Source of the DNA: Staphylococcus intermedius NCTC 11048
GTDB lineage: Bacteria > Bacillota > Bacilli > Staphylococcales > Staphylococcaceae
Length of the DNA: 44,254 bases
Direction of reading: 5' to 3'
Assembly (NCBI RefSeq): GCF_002902385.1
Contig: NZ_PPQH01000050.1
Span: 1-44,254, forward strand
Below the pieces are notes generated by a model. It searched no databases, was not told the origin of the DNA, and saw only the letters and a list, made by a program, of their open reading frames with translations. The position numbers were made by a program, and so were the translations under genes. This document shows, in pieces, positions 33,118 to 43,500 of the stretch (positions within the stretch are counted from its first letter, which is position 1; every line of letters begins with the position of its first letter).

Positions 33118-35508
33118 TTAAGGAAAATGAATCGTTAAGTCTCCATTTTTTTGTTGATCCACCATACTTAAACAAACGTTTCTAATTATACGATGCTTGA
33201 TTTCCCACAACATACGATTGAATGACTCTAAGGCGACTTTATGATATTCAAACATCGCATTACGTTGTCCTTTTTGGCGTTGATTGACATTCGCTTTTAA
33301 TTGTTGCAAGTAGTCCACTTGTTCAATCCATGCTGTATCGATCGCTTTAAGAACAGCTTTACGTAAAAATTGTTGAAACAAGGCATCATCGTTAATTTTC
33401 TGTTTATTTTTCGCGAATTGTTGCTTAAATTGCGCCATTAATAATGTCATCACTGCAGTCTCATGCGTTGTCGCAGCTTTAACCTCAACATCTACAGCAC
33501 TAAAACTCAAATTTTGATAAATATATTGCGAAATATCAGAAGAAGTCACAGTGCCCGATGTCTTAAAATGGTGATGAAATACATCTCGTGCTATCTGTTC
33601 AAAATTAAACGTCTCCATCTGTGCACTTTCTAAAATCCGATTTCGCTCACGATAAATGAGTTGACGTTGGATGCTCATACTTTTTTCGAACTCATTTGCC
33701 AATGCTCTTAATTTCATTCCTTGTTCTTCTGCAACACGTTGGGCTTTAGTTAAAATCCGTGTCACTTGATGTCGAAAGAGCAGACTTTCACTTAAATCAT
33801 CGTGATCTTGTGACATTAATCTCTCCTTTTTTGTTAATTTGGCATCACTCCAACGTTCAACTAAGTCATCATCAAGCGAGATAAATATTTGCGACTGTCC
33901 CGGATCACCTTGTCGTCCTGCACGCCCTCTCAACTGTCTATCGATACGACTATTTTCCATATGTTCATGCATCAACACTGTTAAGCCACCAAGTGCATAG
34001 ACTTCCGACGCTAATTTAATATCTGTCCCTCTTCCTGCCATACTCGTCGCTACAGTCACTGCACGCAACTGACCCGCTTCAGCAATCATTTGCGATTCTT
34101 TAGCGACATTTTGTGCAATGAGCAAGTTATTAGGAATGTGCAAATTAAACAACGCATTTGAGAAATATTCTGCCGCTTCAGCTGTTCTTGTAATGAGTAA
34201 CACAGGCTTTTTTTGTGCATGTAACTGAGTCACTTCTGTTAATATTGCACTGTTTTTATCATGAATATTCACAAACACACGATCTGGAAGGTCTTCACGA
34301 ATGACAGGACGCGCAGTTGGAATTTGAACTACGATTTTCGAATACAACTCAAAAAATTCCTTCTCTGCCAGTTTTCCCGTCGCTGTCATGCCAGAAAAAC
34401 GTTCGAACTGCATAAATAAATTTTGAAAAGTAATTGTCGCCATCACACTCATATCGTTGGAAATGTCCAATTTTTCTTTCGCCTCTAAAGCTTGATTGAG
34501 ACCCGCTTGCATTTTCGTTCCAGGCAACATCCGCCCCGTAATACGGTCAATCAACATAATTTCACCATCCAAGACGATATAATCTAAATTCACATCCAAC
34601 AAATAGATTGCGCGTAAAGATAAATGAATCACGCGAACAAGGTCAAAATTGGAACTGTCGTATAGATTTGTGACATTAAAATACACATTCGCTTTCTCAA
34701 TACCTTGTTCGGTCAACCAAATGTCTCGCTTCGTCTTTTTCATTTTAAAATCCTGGTCTACTTTGAGGGTCGCAACAAACGCTTTGACCACATCAAACAA
34801 ATTGGACTGAACACGTGGTGCACCAGAAATGACGAGTGGGGTTTGTGCCGTATCTAAAATAATCGAGTCCACTTCATCGATAATCGCATAATACAATTCA
34901 GGCAAAAACTTACTTTCCAACGTATCCGCTAAGTTATCGATTAAATAATCAAACCCTAAATGGCCGTTCGTCGTATAAATGATGTCATGTTGATAAAGAT
35001 TTTGCTTTTCTATATTACTTACGGGATTGTCTGCATTTTCTACAAAACCAAGTGAGACCGATAAGCCTAACCAGTTGTATAACGGCTTCATTTCTAAATA
35101 ATCCCGCTCTGCTAAATAATCATTCGTCGTAATTAAAAATACAGACTTCCCTGCTAATGCATTTAAATATAACGGCATTGTTGCACTTAACGTTTTCCCT
35201 TCGCCTGTCTGCATCTCAGCAATATTCCCTTGATGCATCACAATCGCGCCGAGCACCTGAACATCTTTGTGGTACTTACCTAAAATACGACGTGACGCTT
35301 CTCGTACAACAGCATAAGCTTCAGGTAACAGGTCGTTTAAAGTCACTTGATGCGCACGTAACTGCCGTTGAAATTCAATCGTCTTCTGTTGTAGTTCTGC
35401 ATCTGAATATTGGGCCATCCGTTCACTGTAATGATTCACTTGTTTCAACATTTTATTTAATTTCTTGAGACGCATACGGTTGATGGTTGTATTAAGATGA
35501 AGACGCAT
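33118..35508 (-). CDS. secA2: SecA2, accessory Sec ATPase
   Basis: The protein has 796 residues, typical for the SecA2 of accessory Sec loci and shorter at the C-terminus than housekeeping SecA. Walker A is [14 protein letters not shown] (about residue 100), and DEVDSIILD at about 210 is Walker [23 protein letters not shown] and [14 protein letters not shown] complete the motor motifs. There is no C-terminal zinc-binding CxCxSG tail. It drives export of the glycosylated serine-rich adhesin through SecY2 with Asp1-3. AAAGGGGGG lies shortly before the ATG; asp3 ends 14 bases upstream. Confidence 0.95.
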   Translation of the reverse strand: MRLHLNTTINRMRLKKLNKMLKQVNHYSERMAQYSDAELQQKTIEFQRQLRAHQVTLNDLLPEAYAVVREASRRILGKYHKDVQVLGAIVMHQGNIAEMQTGEGKTLSATMPLYLNALAGKSVFLITTNDYLAERDYLEMKPLYNWLGLSVSLGFVENADNPVSNIEKQNLYQHDIIYTTNGHLGFDYLIDNLADTLESKFLPELYYAIIDEVDSIILDTAQTPLVISGAPRVQSNLFDVVKAFVATLKVDQDFKMKKTKRDIWLTEQGIEKANVYFNVTNLYDSSNFDLVRVIHLSLRAIYLLDVNLDYIVLDGEIMLIDRITGRMLPGTKMQAGLNQALEAKEKLDISNDMSVMATITFQNLFMQFERFSGMTATGKLAEKEFFELYSKIVVQIPTARPVIREDLPDRVFVNIHDKNSAILTEVTQLHAQKKPVLLITRTAEAAEYFSNALFNLHIPNNLLIAQNVAKESQMIAEAGQLRAVTVATSMAGRGTDIKLASEVYALGGLTVLMHEHMENSRIDRQLRGRAGRQGDPGQSQIFISLDDDLVERWSDAKLTKKERLMSQDHDDLSESLLFRHQVTRILTKAQRVAEEQGMKLRALANEFEKSMSIQRQLIYRERNRILESAQMETFNFEQIARDVFHHHFKTSGTVTSSDISQYIYQNLSFSAVDVEVKAATTHETAVMTLLMAQFKQQFAKNKQKINDDALFQQFLRKAVLKAIDTAWIEQVDYLQQLKANVNQRQKGQRNAMFEYHKVALESFNRMLWEIKHRIIRNVCLSMVDQQKNGDLTIHFP

Positions 35509-35522
35509 GGTCGCCCCCCTTT

Positions 35523-36062
35523 CTAAAACGAATTCGCATTTTGAAGTGCTCGTGTCCGTTGAATGATATGATTCACTTGTTTTACCATGTCGTCATAGCA
35601 AGCAAGTGTGGGCTGGATGTCGTCATTAAGCTGTACTTCTGTTAATACCATACGTTTAAATGTCAGACGATGACACGATGCATTCATCATTCGAATATCA
35701 TAGCGATATGCCTCTTTCGGATATTCGAAGTCTTTTGGACCATGATTCATCATTAACTGCTTGATTTTCGTGTCGTTCTTTCTATAAAAGGTAAGAATGA
35801 AATAGACACTCTCTACAGGATGTGCCTCTACTTCAAATATCAGACGATAATGACCCCCTCTCTTTAAAATAGGGAGATTCGGTGTACAGCCGTCTTGATC
35901 AAATTGCGTCGTCATCGTCCATAAATGAATTTGTAACCCTGACGGCATCAGTTGATTCTCAAAATACGTCCCGTTTGAATGAAATTGAATCCGAGAGCCG
36001 TGTTGATACGTTTCTTTATTCGTATTGCGCCATAGAATCGGCATCGCGTATTTAGTTTGCAT
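35523..36062 (-). CDS. asp3: Asp3, accessory Sec system protein
   Basis: The protein has 179 residues from ATG 36062. It has the Asp3 size and position between asp2 and secA2, with the features [19 protein letters not shown], a beta-rich middle containing [13 protein letters not shown] and a helical tail. Asp3 is a cytoplasmic part of the Asp1-Asp2-Asp3 complex that targets the adhesin to SecA2. GGGAGAG lies 6 bases before this ATG; in-frame ATG 36068 is also possible. It overlaps the end of asp2 by 11 bases. Confidence 0.88.
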   Translation of the reverse strand: MQTKYAMPILWRNTNKETYQHGSRIQFHSNGTYFENQLMPSGLQIHLWTMTTQFDQDGCTPNLPILKRGGHYRLIFEVEAHPVESVYFILTFYRKNDTKIKQLMMNHGPKDFEYPKEAYRYDIRMMNASCHRLTFKRMVLTEVQLNDDIQPTLACYDDMVKQVNHIIQRTRALQNANSF

Positions 36063-37614
36063 GAACATCTCTCCCAAAATGATCTTTCAATAAAATGTGA
36101 TAAAAGTTCATAAACCAATTCACTACAGTGGTCGTGTCATCATTATGTCGACCGGGTACCGCTTTATTCATTAAATGGACATGTTGTCGACTGAGTACCG
36201 GGAGTAAATCATGAAATGCGGCATGGTCGTAATCATCATGTTCCATATAAGTCATCGCTACAGAAGTGTGATACAAGTCACTATTTGTAAATACGTCCCA
36301 AAATTTCTGATTCAGCTTAGACATACGTATGTCAGGGTCAACCACTTCAGACTGGTGGGCGAGCGCAATATCCAATGCTGTTTCAAAATCTTGTGGCCGT
36401 AATAACTTCATATTTTGTGCAATGGTCCCGATATTCACGAGTGGCTTTCCAACATTGATGGCTTTCGGATGGAGTTGTGCACCGTAATATAACGCACCAA
36501 ACGACCCCATTGATAAACCAGAAAAAATACACGCATCGTAACTAAATCCGAGTATTTCCAAAGTTTTTTGGATGACTTGTTTTATACCATTTTCAAACGT
36601 GGTCGATCCTAAATAAAACGCACCGCCTTGAATACGCGGATCACTGATGAGTAGAAACGGCGCGCCAAGTTGTTGCATTAAATAATACGCTTCGAATCCT
36701 TCTGCCTCACGATAACCACTAAAATAGACATTTAATGGGGGTTTAAAGTCACCAGGGTTAAAGTAGTAGAAAAATTCCTCGCGCCTTTCATCCACAAAAC
36801 GCGCACCCCCTAATAACAACTGTCCAAATTCAATGCGGGACAAGCGCTTATGTACGGCTCCAATATGTACAACACCGCTGTAACGTGCTCTTATCGCAAC
36901 AGCAATATATGCGGTATACGGACGTCGTGTTAAGTAAAACGGTTCTGCTAATTCTTGTTCGTCTAAAATGAGGGTCTCTAACACCCCTTCTTCAGGATTT
37001 AACGACAATAAACGGACAACGTATTCAAGCTCAACGTCTCCTTCTGTATAAAATTCAGGCCATATTTCAATGACTTTATCACGGTCATATACTAAATTTT
37101 GACGCCAACTGAGCAACGGGCGAAATGTATCACCAAAATCTCCTTCACACTGGACTTCTTTATGGCCATAATACGTCACGTTAACTGCGTCAGACGTATG
37201 CATGTGCGTATGTGCTGGACTGACTTTATCGCCATATTGCCCGGGAAATGAAAGTGCCAATAATTTATCGTGTAACGCCGCTTCATCTGCGTAGTGAATC
37301 GGTCGAACGTCATATTTTTTTACTATTTCTAACGCCTTATATCCCGTTTGCCAATAATGATAATCCACGAGCGTGTTGTATGGTGTACACACAAGAGTCA
37401 AGAGTTCACTCAATGGCTCAGTACAGGGGGTTTGAATGAATACAAGATCAAATGACCCTACTGCTTCAAACATCGCCTCAATGTTTTCAACCCAATCACT
37501 GTCATGATGAAACAATTGCGCATCCAAATAGTTCCATGACACATCAGACTTTTGTTCGAATAAATAATCCAAATCACGCCCACCAACTTGTAATACACTA
37601 AACGGTCGTCCCAT
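36052..37614 (-). CDS. asp2: Asp2, accessory Sec system protein with hydrolase-like triad
   Basis: The protein has 520 residues. The N-terminal half is beta-rich (SVLQVGGRDL at the start), and the C-terminal half is an alpha/beta hydrolase fold with the nucleophile elbow FSGLSMGSFGALYYGA (Ser at about residue 365). A His in VPGRHNDDTT lies near the C-terminus. In streptococci Asp2 acetylates GlcNAc on the adhesin as well as helping export. I chose ATG 37614, just after AGAAGGTGG, over GTG 37623, which lies within it. It overlaps asp1 by 17 bases. Confidence 0.9.
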   Translation of the reverse strand: MGRPFSVLQVGGRDLDYLFEQKSDVSWNYLDAQLFHHDSDWVENIEAMFEAVGSFDLVFIQTPCTEPLSELLTLVCTPYNTLVDYHYWQTGYKALEIVKKYDVRPIHYADEAALHDKLLALSFPGQYGDKVSPAHTHMHTSDAVNVTYYGHKEVQCEGDFGDTFRPLLSWRQNLVYDRDKVIEIWPEFYTEGDVELEYVVRLLSLNPEEGVLETLILDEQELAEPFYLTRRPYTAYIAVAIRARYSGVVHIGAVHKRLSRIEFGQLLLGGARFVDERREEFFYYFNPGDFKPPLNVYFSGYREAEGFEAYYLMQQLGAPFLLISDPRIQGGAFYLGSTTFENGIKQVIQKTLEILGFSYDACIFSGLSMGSFGALYYGAQLHPKAINVGKPLVNIGTIAQNMKLLRPQDFETALDIALAHQSEVVDPDIRMSKLNQKFWDVFTNSDLYHTSVAMTYMEHDDYDHAAFHDLLPVLSRQHVHLMNKAVPGRHNDDTTTVVNWFMNFYHILLKDHFGRDVHAN

Positions 37615-39163
37615 CGTTACCACCTTCTAAAAATTGATTCAATTGTTCAATCATGCGCTCAGAACTTAATGTTTCAATGATGTTTGTATTAAATGTATAG
37701 GCTGTATTCCAATGTTTTAATGTGTTTAAAAAGTAATCGAGCGCTGAATCAAGTGCCTCATAACGGTCGATGATGATGCCATTTTTAGAATCTGTCACAT
37801 AAGGGCTTTGAATCATGTGAATTTGTGGAATACGCACACTGATACTCGCAATTTGGACATATAAATCGGGTTGCTCACTCAAATCAATGATAAGGCGTAA
37901 ACGTGTCAAAGCTTTGCGCACTTCATCTTCATACGGCACAGATTGAAGTTGAATCAATTCCTCAAATGGTGTCGGCGTTTTCGCTTCAATCAACTCCGCT
38001 TTCGCTTTATCTTTCACAGCTTTTTCATTATGACGCTTATTCATTTCGTGCATAATTTGTCGAATCCAATCATTTACATTCGCCTCATCTTGTTGCGTCA
38101 ATAATACGAGCCGATAAGATGGATAGGGTTGAATGTAGTCTGTGAGCTGACGCAATACACGTTGTAAATTCTCATCCTGCATCCCGTCTATCCAAATGCC
38201 AATATACGTTTCATGTAATTGACTGCTTAAATTCGGCAGTTGCTGTGTTTCAAACGGCGTGATTCTTAAAATGTCGTCTTGATGCGTATGCTGTGCTAAC
38301 AAAGTCTTTAAACGTGCTTCATTTTCCGACGTATCCACCAACCATTTCGAACCGTGTGTCATCGACTGAATAAAGGCATCATCTAACGTCCCATTTCGTT
38401 TACTAAATATCGAATAGCCCACGGTAACATCCGTTGAGACACTTTGAAATATCGCATTGTGCTCGGGATGTGCGCACACTATCAGCTGATCCGTTCCATT
38501 TAGATGCCGTGCACAATAGTGCTCAAACCGTTCTTGAATCAGCGTTGCCATCGAATCGTACATGGGCACCTCAAACTCTGGTTGAAATGGTGGCATCACT
38601 TTCACTTGATCTGTCAGTAAATTTTCTCGCAGTATAACTTTTCCCGTTGTCGTTAAATAGTCTTGTATGTTCGCTACACCATCTGCATAATAACGAATAG
38701 CACTCAAATAACCACGCTCATCAAAAATAAATCGCCGTTGTTGTTGGCACTGTTCAAAGTCATCGAGCCAAATTAAATAGCCATCTTGATTAAAATACAC
38801 TTTGGATATGCCATTTTCTGTTATCACTTGAATCATATACGGCGAAAATACAAATTCTGCATCATCTGGCCACGTCAAATCCTCAAATTGAAAAGAACGT
38901 GAAGGTGCATCATCAAAGCCTTGAATCTCATCAAATAATGACCAAATATCCGCTTCATACAAATCATATTTGTGTAAAAACATTCTTAAATGCGGTTGAT
39001 AACTTAAATGCAACAGTTTAAATGGTGCGTCATTTTGCGCATGCATCGTCATTAAACTCATTGCGTCATCAAATTGTATCTTTCTATGCTTGACATAAAA
39101 TGGCTCAGTTAATTGACACCACCATTTGTCATGGCCATACCATGCTGGAACAAAATATTTCAT
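37598..39163 (-). CDS. asp1: Asp1, accessory Sec system protein
   Basis: The protein has 521 residues, the usual Asp1 length. It opens KYFVPAWYGHDKWWCQL and continues with a GT-B-like fold that has lost obvious nucleotide-binding motifs, as in other Asp1 proteins; GIWIDGM and QSPYVTDSKNGIIID lie in the second half. It belongs to the Asp complex that brings the serine-rich adhesin to SecA2. AAGGAGTGAG precedes the ATG, and it starts 3 bases after the secY2 stop codon. Confidence 0.9.
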   Translation of the reverse strand: MKYFVPAWYGHDKWWCQLTEPFYVKHRKIQFDDAMSLMTMHAQNDAPFKLLHLSYQPHLRMFLHKYDLYEADIWSLFDEIQGFDDAPSRSFQFEDLTWPDDAEFVFSPYMIQVITENGISKVYFNQDGYLIWLDDFEQCQQQRRFIFDERGYLSAIRYYADGVANIQDYLTTTGKVILRENLLTDQVKVMPPFQPEFEVPMYDSMATLIQERFEHYCARHLNGTDQLIVCAHPEHNAIFQSVSTDVTVGYSIFSKRNGTLDDAFIQSMTHGSKWLVDTSENEARLKTLLAQHTHQDDILRITPFETQQLPNLSSQLHETYIGIWIDGMQDENLQRVLRQLTDYIQPYPSYRLVLLTQQDEANVNDWIRQIMHEMNKRHNEKAVKDKAKAELIEAKTPTPFEELIQLQSVPYEDEVRKALTRLRLIIDLSEQPDLYVQIASISVRIPQIHMIQSPYVTDSKNGIIIDRYEALDSALDYFLNTLKHWNTAYTFNTNIIETLSSERMIEQLNQFLEGGNDGTTV

Positions 39164-39166
39164 AGC

Positions 39167-40390
39167 TCACTCCTTACTGTACTTGTCCAAAAATGGCTGA
39201 TATTGATCAAAATATAAATAAGTGCGTATCGTTTCGGTCATATTAATCGTCATGTAAATCATAATGACAAATTGCGTAAACACTGACAGCTCTTTTGTCA
39301 TATTAGGCACCACGATAGAAGTCAGTAACGGCAAACTGATCATCAAACATAATACACACGCACCTACCAAACTCACTTTTCTAGACATGCCGTTTAAATA
39401 TTTCTCTGTCGCTTTTCCTGGATAAATCCCTTCAATATAATGCCCATTTTTTTGAAATTCTCTCGCCTTACGCTTCGTATTCAACAGCAATTTAGACAAA
39501 ATATAGTTCAGGATGATGAACATCACGAGAAACATGACAACGCCCGTTGAATGATTTAATTCTAAAAATTGGGATTGATAGGTTACATTTCCTGTCACCC
39601 ATCTTCCTATCAAATGAGCAATCATTCCTACGATGAAAAATAATGTAAAATTAAACATCATCGCAATGCTTCCACCAGAATTAAGCTTCCACGAAATATA
39701 CGTATCTTTTGGATTTGGCGTCACATTCATCATATCTTGATAAATCATGCGATACTCGATGCACTCTATCCATACTAACAACACCAACACGATGAACATC
39801 AGCATCACACCTATCATGACTGTAGAAGCATCTAATCGTTGAAGCTGTTGCTGTTGAAAAATGGACTTGATGATACCGACGAGCACAATCGGCGTTGGAC
39901 CCGCGATGCCATACACAGTATTTTGATCCGCTAGCCACACGAGTAACATCGTCCCTGTCACTAAAATGAGCAACAACAAACCGATATGAATACCGTGGCG
40001 CGTGCCATAATATTGATTGAGCACAAAACATCCTTGAATCACGGCCAATAGTATTGTGAAAAAACGCTCTTTAAAATGACGTTCTATACGTGTTTCCAAC
40101 TTTTCTTTTTCGATATTGCGATAGGTCAACAGTGCCATAACAATCATCGTTGTAAGCCACGGACTAAGCCCTAGAGAAAAAATGTTGATCGTATGTACAT
40201 CACCACCCACATTCGACAGCGCTAAATCTAACAAGTGATGTGGCGTATGCGTGCGTTCTTTTATTCCTGGCAAAGTGATGTGACTCCCAAACATAAAAAT
40301 GATAATGACCATCAATGTGAAAAAAAGACGTTGATATAAAACTTTATATTCTTTCGTTTTAATATGCTTCAAACTTGTCAATGTTCCCAT
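39167..40390 (-). CDS. secY2: SecY2, accessory Sec translocation channel
   Basis: The protein has 407 residues with ten hydrophobic helices and SecY landmarks: LFFTLMVIIIFMFGSHITLPG in helix 1, a plug-region-like NIFSLGLSPWLTTMIVM, and YIEGIYPGKATEKYLN in the cytoplasmic C5 loop. It is shorter than housekeeping SecY, as expected for SecY2. It forms the channel for the serine-rich adhesin. AGAGGA lies 5 bases before the ATG. Confidence 0.93.
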   Translation of the reverse strand: MGTLTSLKHIKTKEYKVLYQRLFFTLMVIIIFMFGSHITLPGIKERTHTPHHLLDLALSNVGGDVHTINIFSLGLSPWLTTMIVMALLTYRNIEKEKLETRIERHFKERFFTILLAVIQGCFVLNQYYGTRHGIHIGLLLLILVTGTMLLVWLADQNTVYGIAGPTPIVLVGIIKSIFQQQQLQRLDASTVMIGVMLMFIVLVLLVWIECIEYRMIYQDMMNVTPNPKDTYISWKLNSGGSIAMMFNFTLFFIVGMIAHLIGRWVTGNVTYQSQFLELNHSTGVVMFLVMFIILNYILSKLLLNTKRKAREFQKNGHYIEGIYPGKATEKYLNGMSRKVSLVGACVLCLMISLPLLTSIVVPNMTKELSVFTQFVIMIYMTINMTETIRTYLYFDQYQPFLDKYSKE

Positions 40391-40503
40391 ATTTTTCCTC
40401 TTTTTAATGAACTAATAAAGAAGAGACAAAAGCCTGCATTATTTTTTAATGTTCTTTGTGTCCTTTAGAAAATAACGTTGCTTTCGCCTCTTTGGATATT
40501 GCA

Positions 40504-43500
40504 TTAATTGTTTTTCTTACGTGTCGTTTTATCTTTTTTGTCTTTTTTAGCTTTGCCGAATAATGCTAAACCGAACAAGGCTGATAACAAGCCAACGAAT
40601 ATATCTTTTGATGTGTCTTTTGTACCTGTATTTGGTAATGACTGAGGTGAATAATGCTTTGGTACTACACTTGGCTGTTGACTGATGGCTTCACTCGTTG
40701 TTGGATGCATGCTTTGTGATGTGCTTTCACTTGTTGAATGATGTTGCAGACAATCAGAAACAGATTCGCTATGGCTTGTGGAATGTGCACTACTTATGCT
40801 CGTGCTTGTGCTATTCGATGTACTGAGTGAACCACTGACACTTGTCGACGTACTGTGTGACATTGAACCACTTAATGACAGGCTCTCACTTGTCGATGTG
40901 CTTAAGCTATCGGAATGACTGGTTGATACGCTCGCGCTACTTGCCATAGACACACTCTCAGAGCTTGAGAGACTTGTGGAAACTGAAGCGCTCTCACTTG
41001 TCGATGTGCTTTGACTCGTTGAAAGAGAATGACTCTGACTGACTGATGCACGCGTTGATGTACTTGCACTTGCAGATACTGAATTACTTGTTGGCGTACT
41101 TTGCGAATCAGAAATAGCTATACTATCACTCACTGAAAGACTGAATGATGTGCTTGTTGATTGACTTAACGATGCACTCGTACTGCCTGAAATAGAACCA
41201 CTGTTAGAAACAGATGTACTATTATTGGCTGATTCACTGAGCGAGATACTGATTGAATTGCTTAACGACGTGCTGCCACTTGACGATTCAGATGTACTAA
41301 CACTCATTGATGCATTGGCTGAAGTTGAGAGCCTTTCCGATTGACTCAATGATGTGCTTGTACTATAAGACTTAGAAAGACTTGTACTTACTGATGTACT
41401 GCCTGACATGGAAGTACTTATCGATTCGCTAAGTGAGATACTGTCGCTATCAGACACTGAACCACTCATAGATTCACTAGATGAAAGACTTAAATTATTG
41501 GAAGTGGACGCACTATTCGATACAGAAATGCTGTCACTGATTGAAGTGCTTTCTGAATCACTGATGCTATTGGATAGAGATACGCTAGCACTTTCAGATT
41601 TACTGTCGCTCATTGACATACTATTTGAAACAGAGGTACTTTCCGCTTCTGACACTCTCTTAATCGCACTCAACAAAGTGCTCAGACTATTTGATGTTGA
41701 CATGCTCTTGGACTCACTCAATGACGTGCTTTGTGAATTAGAAATGGAGTCACTTTCAACATTTCTTTCAATCGTCCATACAAAACTTTTTTTCGTCGTA
41801 TTATGGCTCGAATCTTGAGACGTTACAGTAACCGTAAATTCACCGATTTGCATTGGTGTCCCGCTAACCCTTTTTGTCTCAGGATTGTATGTTAGACCTG
41901 GTGGCAAGCCTGTCACTGTATCTGTCGTCGTTCCACTATTGTCCATCGTCTTTATCTCGACCTCGTTAATCGGGTCAAAAACTTCATTGAATTGATGGTC
42001 AACTTGCACAATCGGATTTGTCGTATCAATAATATTGAAATCAAACGTAGAAGTAGCAAAATTATCCGCGTCGTCAATAGAGGTCACAGTCACCTTATAT
42101 GTACCTAACTTGAGCGGTGTCCCCGTAATCACATTATCTACCTCATCGAATTTTAGTCCTGGTGGTAAATCGGCCACCATATTTTTCACATGTCCTGTCC
42201 CATTATCTGTTGTGTTCACTGTAATCGGCGTAATCGGACTATTCAGCTCTTTCGTTTGTGTCGGCATATCTAATCTCGGAGCTGTCACATCTTTATAAAA
42301 GAAGACCATCGTTTGCCCTGCCCCAGTTAGTTGCGCCGTATTTTTTGACGCATTATAAGTTGGTGCATCTTTACTGTAAAATTTTACGTATCGATAGCCT
42401 CTTGCTGATAATGCATTCCTTTGCTGATCGACGTTCACAACATCACCTACATTACCGGCAATCTTTTTCGGCGCTATAATTTCTTGGCCTGTATCTGCAT
42501 CGAAATAATGCACATGCGTAACGGCGGCTTCAGTATAGTAAAGCGAACCTACTTGAATTTGTTGTAAATTTCGTGCATCGCCAGTTGATGCTGATATCGA
42601 GAACGAAAAGGTCGTATTTCCACTTCTTAAAAGCCACTCTGAAATATCTTTCGACCATTTTTGATTCGCATAAACGACGGTCATCACTTTCGTGGTAGCG
42701 TCATAATTAATAAGGAAATGCTCGAAAGTGCCATTCGGTTGCTTGTGTAATTTAGCTGCTGTCGCTGTCGTCGTCCCCTCTGTATAGGTTACCGCAACGC
42801 CCCTTTTATTGGTTGTCACAAAAGCACCAAAAGCACCACCGCCGCCGACAGTTGGAGGATCTGCATTGGCATCGTCACCGGCTTTCGGTTGCGTTGAATT
42901 GTGAAAAGTATCTAACTTGAAACCAAACGCACTATTCAAACCACCAAAACCAACAGCTGCCCCTTTCTTCCCAACTTCACCTAAAGGACCAGGTGAAAAA
43001 ACAAAACCAATCCCATCACCACCTAGTACACCGTCTGGACTATGCCCTTCATATCGCGTCCCCAGATTGACAGCACCGACTAATTCGAAGCTTTTCCCAA
43101 AATCAACTCTGGAACCAAGCGTAATGGAGCCTCTTTGGTCGCGTGCGTCAGACGTTAAAGTGACAATGCCTGTCTCCGGCACATAATACGCTGTCCCTCT
43201 TGGAGTAAAGTTACTTTTAAAGTTATCTCGCGTCACGATAACTTGGTCCGATGCCCTTGACGTTGTATCTCGTGTTGTCGTTAAATGACTTACCGACCTT
43301 GCTTTTCGAGTCCTTTTCGTGTGATGCGATTCACTCGTAGTCGTTGGTGTCGCTACACTTTCTGAAGACACCCATGTGGTCGGCTTGAATACCTTTGTCA
43401 CTGTTTTCATAGGCACTTCACTATGAAGAGATTGACTTAGGCTAGACGCTGACGCACTTGTTGTCACTGATGAACGTGCCTTGTTCTGTGATATCGATTG